This document shows, one piece after another, positions 31,921-40,323 of a stretch of DNA of 64,000 nucleotides (its first letter is position 1; each line of letters starts with the position of its first letter). A program made the position numbers and the translations under genes. This stretch comes from a bacterium (lineage in GTDB: Bacteria > Chloroflexota > Dehalococcoidia > Tepidiformales > Tepidiformaceae). The stretch is taken from assembly GCA_003577245.1 (NCBI GenBank), contig QEVS01000011.1, positions 1 to 64,000 on the forward strand, written 5' to 3'. Below the pieces are notes generated by a model. The model was not told the origin of the DNA and ran no database searches. It saw only the letters and a program-made list of their open reading frames with translations.

Positions 31921-32670
31921 CTAGTGACCGGCTGCCACGGCAGCCATCTCGGACTGGCTACGCTCGACATCGATCAGGCCGTCGGCCATGAGAATTGTGC
32001 GGTGGCAGCGCGCGGCCACCTTCGGGTCGTGGGTCACGAGCACCGTGGTCTGGTGGGCGTCGCGGTTCAGCTCAACGATGAGGTCCATGATTTCGCCGGC
32101 GGTTCCGGAGTCGAGCGCGCCGGTCGGCTCATCGGCCCACATAATGGCGGGGCGATTCACGAGCGCGCGGGCGATTGTGACCCGCTGGCGCTGGCCCCCG
32201 GAAAGCTGGTTCGGGCGATGCGTGGCGAACTCTCGCAGGCGCACGCGGTCGAGCGACTCCATGGCCATCTGGCGGGCAACCTTTGGCTTGACCCCGGACA
32301 CGATGAGAGGCAACTCGACGTTTTCCACCGCTGAGAGCACGGGTAGCAGGTTGTAGGTCTGGAACACGAAACCCATGTCCCGGGCGCGGAACTCGGTCTT
32401 CCGGTCGTCGGCCATGCGGGTGATGTCGGTTCCGTTGATGTGGACAGAGCCGCTATCGAAGTCATCAAGCCCGGACAGGCTGTTTAGCAGCGTGGTCTTG
32501 CCGCAGCCAGAGGGTCCCATGATGGCGACCATTTCTCCCCGGAGGACAGTGAGGCTCACGCCGCGAAGAGCGTGCACCTGGACGGAGCCGGTGTCGTACG
32601 TCTTATGCACTTCGCGCGCTTCAATCACAACCTCACCGGCCGGCGCATTACCGGTTTCAAAGCTACTCAT
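31921..32670 (-). CDS. ABC transporter ATP-binding protein (MacB/LolD type)
   Basis: A 249-residue ATPase partnered with the FtsX permease directly downstream. Walker A is [14 protein letters not shown], the Q-loop lies in [20 protein letters not shown], the signature is [15 protein letters not shown], and Walker B is [17 protein letters not shown], followed by the H-loop [11 protein letters not shown]. The short length and the DEPTGALD element are typical of the MacB/LolD/FtsE branch. ATG 32670 is preferred over the upstream frame; AGGAGG sits on the minus strand about 11 nt upstream. Together they would drive conformational work across the membrane rather than classic substrate transport. 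Confidence 0.93.
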   Translation of the reverse strand: MSSFETGNAPAGEVVIEAREVHKTYDTGSVQVHALRGVSLTVLRGEMVAIMGPSGCGKTTLLNSLSGLDDFDSGSVHINGTDITRMADDRKTEFRARDMGFVFQTYNLLPVLSAVENVELPLIVSGVKPKVARQMAMESLDRVRLREFATHRPNQLSGGQRQRVTIARALVNRPAIMWADEPTGALDSGTAGEIMDLIVELNRDAHQTTVLVTHDPKVAARCHRTILMADGLIDVERSQSEMAAVAAGH

Positions 32671-32721
32671 CGAACGGGATTCATCCTCCTGGCGGAAACG
32701 GGAAGCAGATCGAGCGAAACG

Positions 32722-32743
32722 TGTCAACGCCCGCCAATGTCAA
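32722..32743 (-). promoter_or_regulatory. Tandem TTGACA boxes upstream of the ABC operon
   Basis: On the minus strand two perfect TTGACA hexamers (32743-32738 and 32727-32722) are spaced 10 bp apart, about 50-75 bp before ATG 32670. Neither has an obvious -10 partner at 17 bp. They may be one -35 box plus a chance copy, or a repeated operator. Confidence 0.25.
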
Positions 32744-32811
32744 GGTATCAGAACGTTGTTACACGGGTATGGCGAGCCTTTCCCAACTCTTCCCAATTGC
32801 GGGGCGTGAGA

Positions 32812-33327
32812 TCATTCTATGGCCGTGATCTCCATCTCCATGGGATCTCCCCGCTCATCAAATCCCCATGCGCCCCAGCGCACCGCTTCGGACGCAAGGC
32901 CGGAGGTCTCCCACCGCAACACGGGTGTCGCGGCGTTCCCCGCAACTGGTGCTGACCCCCTGGGTCCGTTCGCACGGAGCGCGTTACGGGCCCGCTCTGC
33001 CACGAGGCAGAGAGTCTCGACGTCGAAACCCATGGCCCCATCGGCGCGGAAGGGAGCAAGGTAGGCAAGGGCACTGGCGAAGAGGCTTTCCGCGCCTTTG
33101 ACATTGCCGCGCCCGCGATGAACGAAGGCCGCCGCCACCTGGATGATGCCCTTGTAGAGTTCGCCCAGCGGCCCTGGTTCATGGCGCCAAACGTCCTCAA
33201 GGGTCTCGTGGCATTCGAAGAACAGGCCCTCGTTGAACTGAGCGGTGGCGAGCTCGAGGCAGCCAGGCACGGTGATACGCCGGGTCACCACCTGGCGGCG
33301 CCGAACGCTGGCATCGGCCGATCCCAT
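32812..33327 (-). CDS. DUF309-family protein
   Basis: A 171-residue protein of the DUF309 helical family. The hallmark FNEGLFFECHETLEDVWRHE is followed by YKGIIQVAAAFVHRGRGNVKGAESLF, giving the conserved HE...W and GRGN(x)GA positions. Family function is unknown, but the conserved His/Glu cluster could bind a metal ion. I take ATG 33327; the longer frame is not family-like. It is divergent from a small membrane-protein gene. Confidence 0.82.
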   Translation of the reverse strand: MGSADASVRRRQVVTRRITVPGCLELATAQFNEGLFFECHETLEDVWRHEPGPLGELYKGIIQVAAAFVHRGRGNVKGAESLFASALAYLAPFRADGAMGFDVETLCLVAERARNALRANGPRGSAPVAGNAATPVLRWETSGLASEAVRWGAWGFDERGDPMEMEITAIE

Positions 33328-33408
33328 GCCTTCCACCTTAGCAGCAGGTGCGCACAAGGCGGGAGACGGACAGAATGTGGCTACCTCATCGCGACCAGGA
33401 CGATTTGC

Positions 33409-33570
33409 ATGGCCGACACCCACGCGACCACCGAAGACCCGAATGCCGCTCCCATGCACCACGACATCAAGGAGCGCTTTTCCCAGGTACAGATTGCGCT
33501 CGCCGTGGCCCTGGGAGGGATCGCGATCGTCGGCGGCGTTCTGTTCGGGCTCCTGCTTGCGAATGATTGA
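33409..33570 (+). CDS. Small single-pass membrane protein
   Basis: A 53-residue protein with an acidic/His-containing N-terminus (MADTHATTEDPNAAPMHHD) and one hydrophobic helix (about residues 28-50, IALAVALGGIAIVGGVLFGL) near the C-terminus. An AGGA ribosome site is present 8-9 nt before the ATG. It is not covered by any longer real gene on the same strand. Function unknown; such tail-anchored peptides often modulate larger membrane complexes. Confidence 0.55.
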   Translation: MADTHATTEDPNAAPMHHDIKERFSQVQIALAVALGGIAIVGGVLFGLLLAND

Positions 33571-33641
33571 CGGGCGCACAGGCGAGGGCGGGAAAATTCG
33601 GAACTTCACGTAAGCGTCCGGTCTGAGGCCGATTCGGCGTG

Positions 33642-33647
33642 TATCAT
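33642..33647 (+). promoter_or_regulatory. -10 box 6 nt before the DUF402 start
   Basis: TATCAT (33642-33647), six bases, then ATG 33654, with no Shine-Dalgarno sequence. The layout fits a leaderless mRNA. Confidence 0.45.
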
Positions 33648-33653
33648 CGCCCC

Positions 33654-34163
33654 ATGAAGCAGCCGTTCTGCAACCCGGTTGCCAGCCGTGGGACTCGCAT
33701 CCTCCTGCGCGCGACCAAGTACGACGGCACGGCCCACTGGATCCAGCCCTTCACAGTCGTTTCCGATGACGGGGTGCTCATCACCGCCCAGTACCGGGCG
33801 CGGACGCCGATTTTCACGAGCCGCGGCGAGTTCCGGTCGCCGTACGACAGCCTGGTCTACTTCTGGCGCGACCGGTGGTACAACGTCTTCCGGCTTTCCC
33901 GGCCCAACTGCACACTTGCCCTCTGGTACTGCAACATCACGACGCCCCCGCTCTTCGACGGGCGCCACCTCGGTTATGTCGATCTCGACCTTGACGTGGC
34001 GGTGCGGCCCGACGGCGACATCGAGCTGCTGGACCAGGACGAATTCGAAGCGCACCAGCAGAAGTACGGGTATCCGCAGAGCATGATCGAAAAGGCGGAA
34101 CGTGCTGCCATCGAGGTGCGCGACCTTGCCCTCAGCGGTGGCTTTCCGTTTAGCGAGGGCTAG
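33654..34163 (+). CDS. DUF402-family protein (putative nucleotide phosphohydrolase)
   Basis: A 169-residue protein of the DUF402 beta-barrel family. The conserved WYCNITTPPLFDGRHLGYVD and LDLDVAVRPDGDIELLDQDE segments carry the acidic residues that bind metal ions in the characterised members, which hydrolyse nucleoside di- or triphosphates. The preceding YDSLVYFWRDRWYNVFRL is also typical. I use ATG 33654, not the GTG at 33639, because of the leaderless promoter pattern. The C-terminal helix ends about 75 bp before uvrC, which has its own start signal. Confidence 0.8.
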   Translation: MKQPFCNPVASRGTRILLRATKYDGTAHWIQPFTVVSDDGVLITAQYRARTPIFTSRGEFRSPYDSLVYFWRDRWYNVFRLSRPNCTLALWYCNITTPPLFDGRHLGYVDLDLDVAVRPDGDIELLDQDEFEAHQQKYGYPQSMIEKAERAAIEVRDLALSGGFPFSEG

Positions 34164-34225
34164 TTTTCGCGCACCTCGCCCCGGGTGAGCCAGGCGGCCC
34201 GGTCTTCTCCTCCGCGCCGGGCACG

Positions 34226-34231
34226 TAAACT
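34226..34231 (+). promoter_or_regulatory. -10 box 6 nt before the uvrC start
   Basis: TAAACT (34226-34231) is followed by GGAGAC and GTG 34238. GGAG is only 2 nt from the start codon, too close to act as a ribosome site, so a leaderless transcript is the simpler reading. Confidence 0.45.
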
Positions 34232-34237
34232 GGAGAC

Positions 34238-36103
34238 GTGGCAAGCAGCACGGTCTCGGAAAAGCTCAGGACCCAGCTAAAGGCCCTCCCCGCTCGGCCG
34301 GGCGTCTACCTGATGCGCAACGCGGAGGGCGAGGTCATCTACGTCGGCAAGGCGGCCCGGTTGAAGGACCGTGTGCGCTCCTACTTCGGCTCGCCTCATG
34401 GGATGGAACCGAAGACGCGCGCCCTGCGCGAGCAGGTGGAGGACTTCGAATACATCGTCGTCGCCAACCCCGGCGAGGCGCTGCTGCTCGAAGCCACCCT
34501 GATAAAGCGTCACCAGCCGTTCTTCAACATCCGGCTCAAGGACGACAAGCGCTATCCGTACCTGAAGATCGACGTCCAGAACCCATGGCCGCGCGTCTAC
34601 ATCACTCGCCGCATCGAAAAGGACGGCGCGCGCTACTTCGGCCCGTATGCAAGCGCCGGCTCCGTGCGGGCGACGCTCGACCTCGTGAAGAAGCTATTCC
34701 CCTGGCGCTCCTGCACCCGCGAGATAACGGGCACTGACCCTCGGCCATGCCTCGACTACTACATCAAGCGGTGCATCGCGCCGTGCACGGCCTACTGCAC
34801 GCCCGCCGAGTACGCAGAGGTGATAGAGCAGGTCATCCTCTTCCTCGAAGGCAAGTCCGACCACGTGCTCCGGCGGCTTCAGCATCAGATGGAGGAAGCA
34901 GCCGAGCGCATGGACTTCGAGCGCGCCGCCCTTCTTCGCGACCAGTTGCGCGCAATTGAGCGGACCGTTGAGCGGCAGCTCGTAGCGACCATCAAGAAGG
35001 AGGAGCTCGATGCCTTTGGGCTGGCGCGCGACGGTGACCGCGCGTGCGTCCAGGTCTACTTCATTCGCGGCACGCAGATGATCGGCCGCGACAACTTCGT
35101 TCTCGAAGGCGTGACCGATGCCCCCGACAGCGCGGTGCTCACCAGCTTCCTGCAGCAGTATTACGAAAGTGCGCAGTACGTGCCCCGGCTGGTGGTGGTG
35201 CCCGCACCCCCCGAGGGGGCTGAAGAGATTGAGGAGATGCTCGCGCAGCGTCGCGGTGCGGGGGTGGAGGTCCGGGTGCCGGAACGTGGCGAGAAACGCC
35301 GCCTGGTAGCCATGGCCAATGACAACGCTCGCGAGGCGCTCGAACAGATGCAGGTCAAGTGGCAGGCCGACACATCGAGGACTGCCCGGGCGCTCGACCA
35401 GCTGCGCGAGGAGCTCGCTCTGCCCGCCTTGCCACACCGGATTGAGTGCTACGACAACTCCAACATCCAGGGCACGAGCGCGGTTTCGAGCATGGTGGTC
35501 TTCGTGGATGGACGCCCCGAACCGGGCCAGTACCGCCGTTTCCGTGTGCGTACCGTGGCCGGCGCCGATGACTTCGCCACGATGCGCGAGATCATGAAGC
35601 GGCGCTTCAAGCACGCTGCAGAGGGTGCACCTGGAGCGCCCGCCACCGAAGAGCCTTCGCCGGCAGCGGACATGTGGGACCTGCCCGGCCTCGTGATCAT
35701 CGACGGCGGGAAGGGGCAGCTGAACGCGGCAACCGGGGCGATGCGTGAACTGGGGGTGCACAGTATCCCCACCGTGGGGCTTGCCAAGCGCTTTGAGGAG
35801 GTGTTTGTGCCGGACGAGGATGAGCCAATCATCCTGCCGCGCGGCTCGGAGGCGCTCTACCTTGTGCAACGCCTCCGCGACGAGGCACACCGCTTCGCAA
35901 TCACCTATCACCGGCAGGTGCGAGCGAAGGCAGCGGTCCAGAGCGCGCTCGATGCCATTCCCGGTGTGGGCCCAAAGCGAAAGAAAGCCCTGCTGCGGAA
36001 GTTCGGCTCGGTGAAGGCCATCCGCGAGGCGGAAGTGGAGGAGATAGCGTCTACACTGGGCTTCACCAGGGCGCTCGCCGAGAAGGTGAAGGAGGGAATC
36101 TGA
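34238..36103 (+). CDS. uvrC: Excinuclease ABC subunit C
   Basis: A 621-residue nuclease that makes both incisions in nucleotide-excision repair after UvrAB finds damage. Residues about 18-95 form the GIY-YIG domain (GVYLMRNAEGEVIYVGKAAR). A Cys motif (RPCLDYYIKRCIAPC) follows, then the UVR domain HQMEEAAERMDFERAALLRD. The RNase H-like endonuclease contains IECYDNSNIQG and LVIIDGGKGQLNAA, and tandem helix-hairpin-helix ends with PGVGPKRKKALLRKFGS. GTG start. Length is normal for the family. Confidence 0.97.
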   Translation: MASSTVSEKLRTQLKALPARPGVYLMRNAEGEVIYVGKAARLKDRVRSYFGSPHGMEPKTRALREQVEDFEYIVVANPGEALLLEATLIKRHQPFFNIRLKDDKRYPYLKIDVQNPWPRVYITRRIEKDGARYFGPYASAGSVRATLDLVKKLFPWRSCTREITGTDPRPCLDYYIKRCIAPCTAYCTPAEYAEVIEQVILFLEGKSDHVLRRLQHQMEEAAERMDFERAALLRDQLRAIERTVERQLVATIKKEELDAFGLARDGDRACVQVYFIRGTQMIGRDNFVLEGVTDAPDSAVLTSFLQQYYESAQYVPRLVVVPAPPEGAEEIEEMLAQRRGAGVEVRVPERGEKRRLVAMANDNAREALEQMQVKWQADTSRTARALDQLREELALPALPHRIECYDNSNIQGTSAVSSMVVFVDGRPEPGQYRRFRVRTVAGADDFATMREIMKRRFKHAAEGAPGAPATEEPSPAADMWDLPGLVIIDGGKGQLNAATGAMRELGVHSIPTVGLAKRFEEVFVPDEDEPIILPRGSEALYLVQRLRDEAHRFAITYHRQVRAKAAVQSALDAIPGVGPKRKKALLRKFGSVKAIREAEVEEIASTLGFTRALAEKVKEGI

Positions 36104-36253
36104 GCGCGCGCCCATTCCGGGGATTGAGCGCACCAGCCTGTGGCCAGGACAGCGAACCGCCGACCCCCGAAAGGCGTAAAGTAGAGCACGGGGCCCCGTG
36201 ATTGGCCCCCACGGCGGCAATGCCGAGGCCTACCGTGAGATGGGGTTGCAGTG

Positions 36254-36673
36254 ATGGCAGACAAGGTAGAACGGGAAATCGAAGAGATCCTGGCCAGGCT
36301 CGAGAACGAGCTGCCGCCGGCCGAAGAGAAGAAACCCATCTCCATCCTCTCCCGCCGCCAGCGTCCGGCCACCCGCGCGCCACGGTCTTCCCCCTTGCGC
36401 GCGCTGCGGCGCATCAGCCCCACGTCTCTGATGTTCACGGGCGCGGGGCTCGTGGTGGGAGGCCTGGTGCTTTCGAATGCCTGGGAACCCCTGATCTGGC
36501 TGTCGATGGCGGGAGTGGTGCTCTTCCTGGGGGCATTCCTCTCGTCCTTTGTCCGGGAGAAGCCTGCATCCACTCCGGCACAGAAGGGCGTCTACTGGCG
36601 GGACCGCTACATCGAGTATGAGCCGGCCAGCCCCGGACTCAAGGATCGAATCCGCCGGCTCTTCCGCCGGTAG
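36254..36673 (+). CDS. Membrane protein of unknown function
   Basis: A 139-residue protein with an N-terminal acidic helix (DKVEREIEEILARLENELPP), a basic linker rich in Arg/Pro, two hydrophobic segments (about 59-80 and 85-107) and a basic C-terminal tail (GLKDRIRRLFRR). The EIEEILxRL start resembles short coiled coils seen in small membrane proteins of Chloroflexota and Actinobacteria; I cannot name it further. ATG 36254 is chosen; a GTG one codon earlier is possible. It is 150 bp downstream of uvrC. Confidence 0.6.
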   Translation: MADKVEREIEEILARLENELPPAEEKKPISILSRRQRPATRAPRSSPLRALRRISPTSLMFTGAGLVVGGLVLSNAWEPLIWLSMAGVVLFLGAFLSSFVREKPASTPAQKGVYWRDRYIEYEPASPGLKDRIRRLFRR

Positions 36674-36704
36674 CCGTTTCCGGGCGCTTAACGTGGCTGC
36701 CGCG

Positions 36705-36710
36705 TACCCT
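36705..36710 (+). promoter_or_regulatory. -10-like box before the M28 peptidase
   Basis: TACCCT (36705-36710) lies 8 nt before GTG 36719 and no Shine-Dalgarno sequence is visible, again compatible with a leaderless start. Evidence is weaker than for the 6-nt cases because the hexamer departs more from consensus. Confidence 0.3.
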
Positions 36711-36718
36711 CGGGGTCA

Positions 36719-38068
36719 GTGACGACCCTCCCCCGAGTCATACTTCCTGTGGTGGCGCTGCTTTCGATGGCGGGCGCTGCCTGCGTTGGGCAGGCGGCCT
36801 CGCCGGCAGGCTCTCCCACCGGCGCCGCTCAGCCCACGGCATCATCCACCTCGCCGGGTTCGCCGGCCTCGCCAACAGGAACGGCCACTGCAACCACGTC
36901 AACCCCGGTTCCCGCAGGGCCAGCGGAGCACGATGGCGCCCGGACCATGGCCCACCTGGCCCATCTCACCGAGTCCATCGGCCCGCGCGTCTCGGGCGCA
37001 GCCGGGGAACAGGCCGCGATCGCATACATTCGCGACCAGTTCGCGGCCTCCGGGTACAGCGTCGAGGTCCTGGAGTTTGACTTCGAAGGTGACCGCTTCC
37101 AGTCGGCGACCGTGAGGAGCGGGACAACCACGATCGAGGCTCTCACGCTCGCTGGCAGCAAAGGCGGAACGGCGAGTGGCCGGGCAGTCTACGTAGGGCT
37201 GGCCGATGCGGCTGGCATCGCCGGGCGTTCACTGGACGGGGCCATCGCCATCGCCGATCGTGGGTCGCTGCTGTTCGCGGACAAGTACGAGAACGTGCGC
37301 GCGGCGAATGCGGCGGGTTTGATCATCATCAATAACCAGGAGGGGATGTTCAGCGGGACACTGCGAAAACCCGCGCACTTCCCCGTGGTTGGCGTGGCCG
37401 ATACCGCGGCGGCCAATCTGAAGGCGGCAGCAGCGAGCGGCGCCATGGTGTCGATCGAGACCCCCACCGTGATCGACACGCCATCCGCGAACGTGCTGGC
37501 CCGCCCGGCAGCCGGCGACGCCTGCCAGGTCCTTGTGGGAGGGCACCACGACACGGTGGCGGCGACCCCCGGGGCGAACGACAACGGCAGCGGAACGGCG
37601 ACCGTGCTCGAGCTGGCACGGGCTCTTGCGGCCGACGGCCTGGACGAGGGTCTCTGCTTCGCAACTTTCGGCGCCGAGGAGTCGGGGCTTCACGGCAGCA
37701 GCGCGCTGGTCCAGCGGCTCCGGACCGAAGGCGCCCTGCCCCGCTACATGGTCAACCTCGATGTGGTCGGGATTGGGGCCGGGGTAGCGGTGATCGGCTC
37801 GCCCGAACCGGTGGCGCGGGCGATCAAGCTGGCGTCGAGCCTGGGCATCCCCGCCCTTGCGACGGAGTTGCCGTCGAACTACGGCAGCGACCACCAGTCC
37901 TTCCGCGATGCCGGCGTGGCCGTCGTCTTCTTCACCTCGGGGGAATTCCCAACGATTCATTCGCCGCGCGACGTGCTCCGCGATATCGACCCCGCAGAGG
38001 TGGAGCGCATTGGCGACCTGGCGTACGCGACCATCCGCGACCTGCTCGCACAGGTTGCCCAACCCTGA
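36719..38068 (+). CDS. M28-family zinc aminopeptidase, predicted lipoprotein
   Basis: A 449-residue exported peptidase. The signal peptide ends with the lipobox MAGAAC, and a 40-residue Ser/Thr/Pro-rich linker follows. A protease-associated (PA) domain is inserted at about residues 135-250 (DGAIAIADRGSLLFADK). The dinuclear zinc ligands are visible in order: GGHHDTV, NDNGSGTATVLEL, FATFGAEESGLHGS (catalytic Glu plus ligand), VNLDVVG and PTIHSPRDVL. It probably trims peptides at the cell surface. GTG start. The LysM lipoprotein follows after 13 bp. Confidence 0.92.
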   Translation: MTTLPRVILPVVALLSMAGAACVGQAASPAGSPTGAAQPTASSTSPGSPASPTGTATATTSTPVPAGPAEHDGARTMAHLAHLTESIGPRVSGAAGEQAAIAYIRDQFAASGYSVEVLEFDFEGDRFQSATVRSGTTTIEALTLAGSKGGTASGRAVYVGLADAAGIAGRSLDGAIAIADRGSLLFADKYENVRAANAAGLIIINNQEGMFSGTLRKPAHFPVVGVADTAAANLKAAAASGAMVSIETPTVIDTPSANVLARPAAGDACQVLVGGHHDTVAATPGANDNGSGTATVLELARALAADGLDEGLCFATFGAEESGLHGSSALVQRLRTEGALPRYMVNLDVVGIGAGVAVIGSPEPVARAIKLASSLGIPALATELPSNYGSDHQSFRDAGVAVVFFTSGEFPTIHSPRDVLRDIDPAEVERIGDLAYATIRDLLAQVAQP

Positions 38069-38081
38069 GAGCACCCCTAGC

Positions 38082-38696
38082 ATGACCAGCGTGGCACGCC
38101 GGACCATGGTTGCCTTCATCGGAGCGTTCGTTGCCGGAGCGCTACTCGCCGGCGCCTGCGGAGGCGGTTCCAGCAAGGACGATGGCGCGCCGGGGCAGCG
38201 CGTGACCGACCCGGCAAAGGTCCCGAGTTCGACGCCCATCGGCAACACGCTCACGTACCAGATCCGGAACGACGTCATCATTGCCCCCGACGGCAGCGAC
38301 GCGCCCGTGTCGAGTGGCTCGACCCCGGTCTCAGGGTCGAAGAGCTACACGGTGAAGCCGGGCGACAACTGCGGGGCCATTGCGGCGGAGTTCGGCATCA
38401 CCGTTGCCGAGCTCCTGAAGGCGAACCGCACCATCGACGAGAACTGTTCGAATCTCCGTCCCGGAGACGTGCTCAAGATCCCGGGTGGTTCCACGGGCGG
38501 GACGACGGGCGGAGGCGCCACGGCGGGCACGCCGACTCCGAAGCCCAGCGGCAAGGAGTACACGGTGCAGTCAGGGGACACCTGCAATGCCATCGCGCAG
38601 AGCTATGGCGTGGACCTGCAGAAGCTGATTGCGCTGAACAACCTCGACCCGGAGTGCCTCAACCTGCAGGTGGGCCAGAAGATAAAGATCCCCTAA
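38082..38696 (+). CDS. Lipoprotein with two LysM domains
   Basis: A 204-residue exported protein. The signal peptide ends in LLAGAC (lipid-modified Cys). After a linker, two LysM repeats follow at about residues 87-135 (SYTVKPGDNCGAIAAEFGIT) and 159-204 (EYTVQSGDTCNAIAQSYGVD), each with two cysteines that could be bridged. A Gly/Thr-rich spacer separates them. LysM binds peptidoglycan or chitin, so the protein links the membrane to the wall or another glycan. The start is ATG 38082 (the longer upstream frame overlaps the peptidase). It converges with the small gene at 38693. Confidence 0.88.
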   Translation: MTSVARRTMVAFIGAFVAGALLAGACGGGSSKDDGAPGQRVTDPAKVPSSTPIGNTLTYQIRNDVIIAPDGSDAPVSSGSTPVSGSKSYTVKPGDNCGAIAAEFGITVAELLKANRTIDENCSNLRPGDVLKIPGGSTGGTTGGGATAGTPTPKPSGKEYTVQSGDTCNAIAQSYGVDLQKLIALNNLDPECLNLQVGQKIKIP

Positions 38697-38923
38697 GGCC
38701 GGGCTTCAGCGACCTGCTCTTCGGCGCGGCCGCTGCGCTCGCGGAGAAGCACTTCGGCCAGGCGCTCGGCCGGAACCCCGAGCATGCGCGCCGCGTCACC
38801 GATGCGGAACTCGAGATGTTCCCGCGAAAGGCCCGCTTCCTGGAGCCTCACCAGCGCACCGGGCCGGTTGCGAAGGGCTTCGTAGATTGATGCATTCGCC
38901 GGATAACGAACTGCCGATTCCAT
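38693..38923 (-). CDS. Small protein resembling the DUF1858/ScdA-N helical domain
   Basis: A 76-residue protein. VRYPANASIYEALRNRPGAL followed by VRLQEAGLSREHLEF recalls the short helical domain of ScdA/DUF1858 proteins, where a periodic E-L-L-...-P pattern contacts iron-sulfur repair or hydrolase partners. Here the usual cysteine is missing. The C-terminal half is Arg/Glu-rich. GGGGGA precedes ATG 38923 on the minus strand. It overlaps the LysM gene tail by four bases (convergent). The family call is tentative. Confidence 0.45.
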   Translation of the reverse strand: MESAVRYPANASIYEALRNRPGALVRLQEAGLSREHLEFRIGDAARMLGVPAERLAEVLLRERSGRAEEQVAEARP

Positions 38924-39117
38924 TTTGACTTCCCCCCGGATTCCGCCATCCCTGTTGCTTTGCGATTGGCGCCGGAGCCGGTGCGGCCGCGGCTTCGAAT
39001 GAGGATACATCTACGAACTGGCCTTGGGAGCACCCTGATGTGGAAGATTCACACTTCCGATGGGAGGATTCACGGGACGGTCACCTTCGACGTTGGTGCC
39101 CGGCGTGTCTCGCGGAC
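38924..39117. other. Intergenic region between the small DUF1858-like gene and CaiB
   Basis: About 190 bp without a supported gene. A 27-codon frame (39038-39121, starting MWKIHTSDGRIHG) has a weak GGGAG site but overlaps the CaiB stop and cannot be confirmed. Confidence 0.4.
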
Positions 39118-40323
39118 TTAGCCGATTTCGGCGAGGACCTCGGCCGTGTGCTCACCGAGCATTGGCGCCGGGCGGCGCAGCGACCACGGCGTGGCGCTAA
39201 ACACGTAGGGGGCGCCGGGCATGACTGCGTCTTCACCAACGCCCTCACCGCGAGTCCCAACGAAGAATCCACGGTCCCAGAAGTGCTGGTCTCCAAGGGT
39301 CTCATCCGGGGAGCGCACGACGCCCCAGGCCTGGTCGCGCTCCTGGCCACCGTGGTAGACGTACTCCGCATCGTGCGCAGCGATGAAGCGGGCTGTCTCG
39401 GCCATTATCTCCTCGGCTTCAGCGTTTCCGCGCCCGGGCTGGCGGTTCTGCGGGCTGTCGAAGCGAGGGTCATCGAACTGGTGCCCAAAACCTTCGGACC
39501 TGTACCACTGCTTCACCTTCGCCCAGCTGGCGTTATCGCGGCCAACTCCAAAGCAGAGGATGTGGCGGCCATCCCGGGCCATGAAGAGCCATGGCTCGGT
39601 CCGGCGGTGGGCGGCGTGGCGCCCGGTCTGGCGGATGACGTCGAGGCGCTTGTAGAACCAGTAGGGCATCCCCACTTCGACGGTACAGCTCAGCGCCTCA
39701 TGCATCGCGCAGTCGATGTACTGGCCCTCCCCGGTGGCATCGCGGTGGAGCAGGGCGGCCATGATGCCCATGGCGGCGAAGTGGCAGGTGGTGTTGTAGC
39801 CCTGGTCGCCGTGGCCACGGATTGGGGGCGCGCCGGGTGCGTCCTCCGGGTCGTAGCCGTTCATCCGCATGGGGCCGCCAAGCGCCAGCCCCACAAGGTC
39901 CGAGGACTTCCATTGTGCCCACGGCCCATCCTGGCCGAAGGGCGTGATCGAACACATGATCAGGCCGGGATTGCCCTCGGAGAGGTCCTCGAAGCCGAGT
40001 CCAAGGCCGGAAAGGTAACCAGGCGCCTGTGATTCGATCACGATCTCGGCCCGGGCGGCAAGCTTCCGGAAGTTCTCCCGGTCGTCATCCTTTTCCAGGT
40101 CGAGCACCACGGAACGCTTGTTGGTGTTGTGGTACCAGAAGTTGAGGGAACGGTTCGGACCGGGGATATCCCTGACGAACGGCCCGACGGCGCGCGCCGG
40201 CGAGCCACCGGGTGGTTCGACCTTGATGACCTCGGCGCCCATGTCGGCAAGCAGCTTACCGGCGAGCTGGCCGAGCTCGTCGCAGAGCTCGACAACGCGG
40301 ACCCCGGCCAGCGGACCGCTCAC
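39118..40323 (-). CDS. CaiB/BaiF family CoA-transferase (second of pair)
   Basis: A 401-residue class III CoA transferase. The N-terminal GPLAGVRVVELCDELGQLAG, ADMGAEVIKVEPPGGSPAR, and the central block ending GEGQYIDCAMHEALSCTVEV are the family pattern. The catalytic Asp lies in a stretch corresponding to SDLVGLALGGPM. It moves CoA between an acid and a carboxylate acceptor. The start is GTG 40323, overlapping the upstream CaiB stop by four bases, so the two are translated together and may form a heterodimer. Substrates unknown; carnitine-, benzylsuccinate- or mesaconyl-type reactions all occur in this family. Confidence 0.9.
   Translation of the reverse strand: MSGPLAGVRVVELCDELGQLAGKLLADMGAEVIKVEPPGGSPARAVGPFVRDIPGPNRSLNFWYHNTNKRSVVLDLEKDDDRENFRKLAARAEIVIESQAPGYLSGLGLGFEDLSEGNPGLIMCSITPFGQDGPWAQWKSSDLVGLALGGPMRMNGYDPEDAPGAPPIRGHGDQGYNTTCHFAAMGIMAALLHRDATGEGQYIDCAMHEALSCTVEVGMPYWFYKRLDVIRQTGRHAAHRRTEPWLFMARDGRHILCFGVGRDNASWAKVKQWYRSEGFGHQFDDPRFDSPQNRQPGRGNAEAEEIMAETARFIAAHDAEYVYHGGQERDQAWGVVRSPDETLGDQHFWDRGFFVGTRGEGVGEDAVMPGAPYVFSATPWSLRRPAPMLGEHTAEVLAEIG

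Noticed and set aside
39038..39121. A 27-codon ORF upstream of the CaiB stop
   Set aside because: It is too short, overlaps the stop of the convergent CaiB gene and has only a weak ribosome site.
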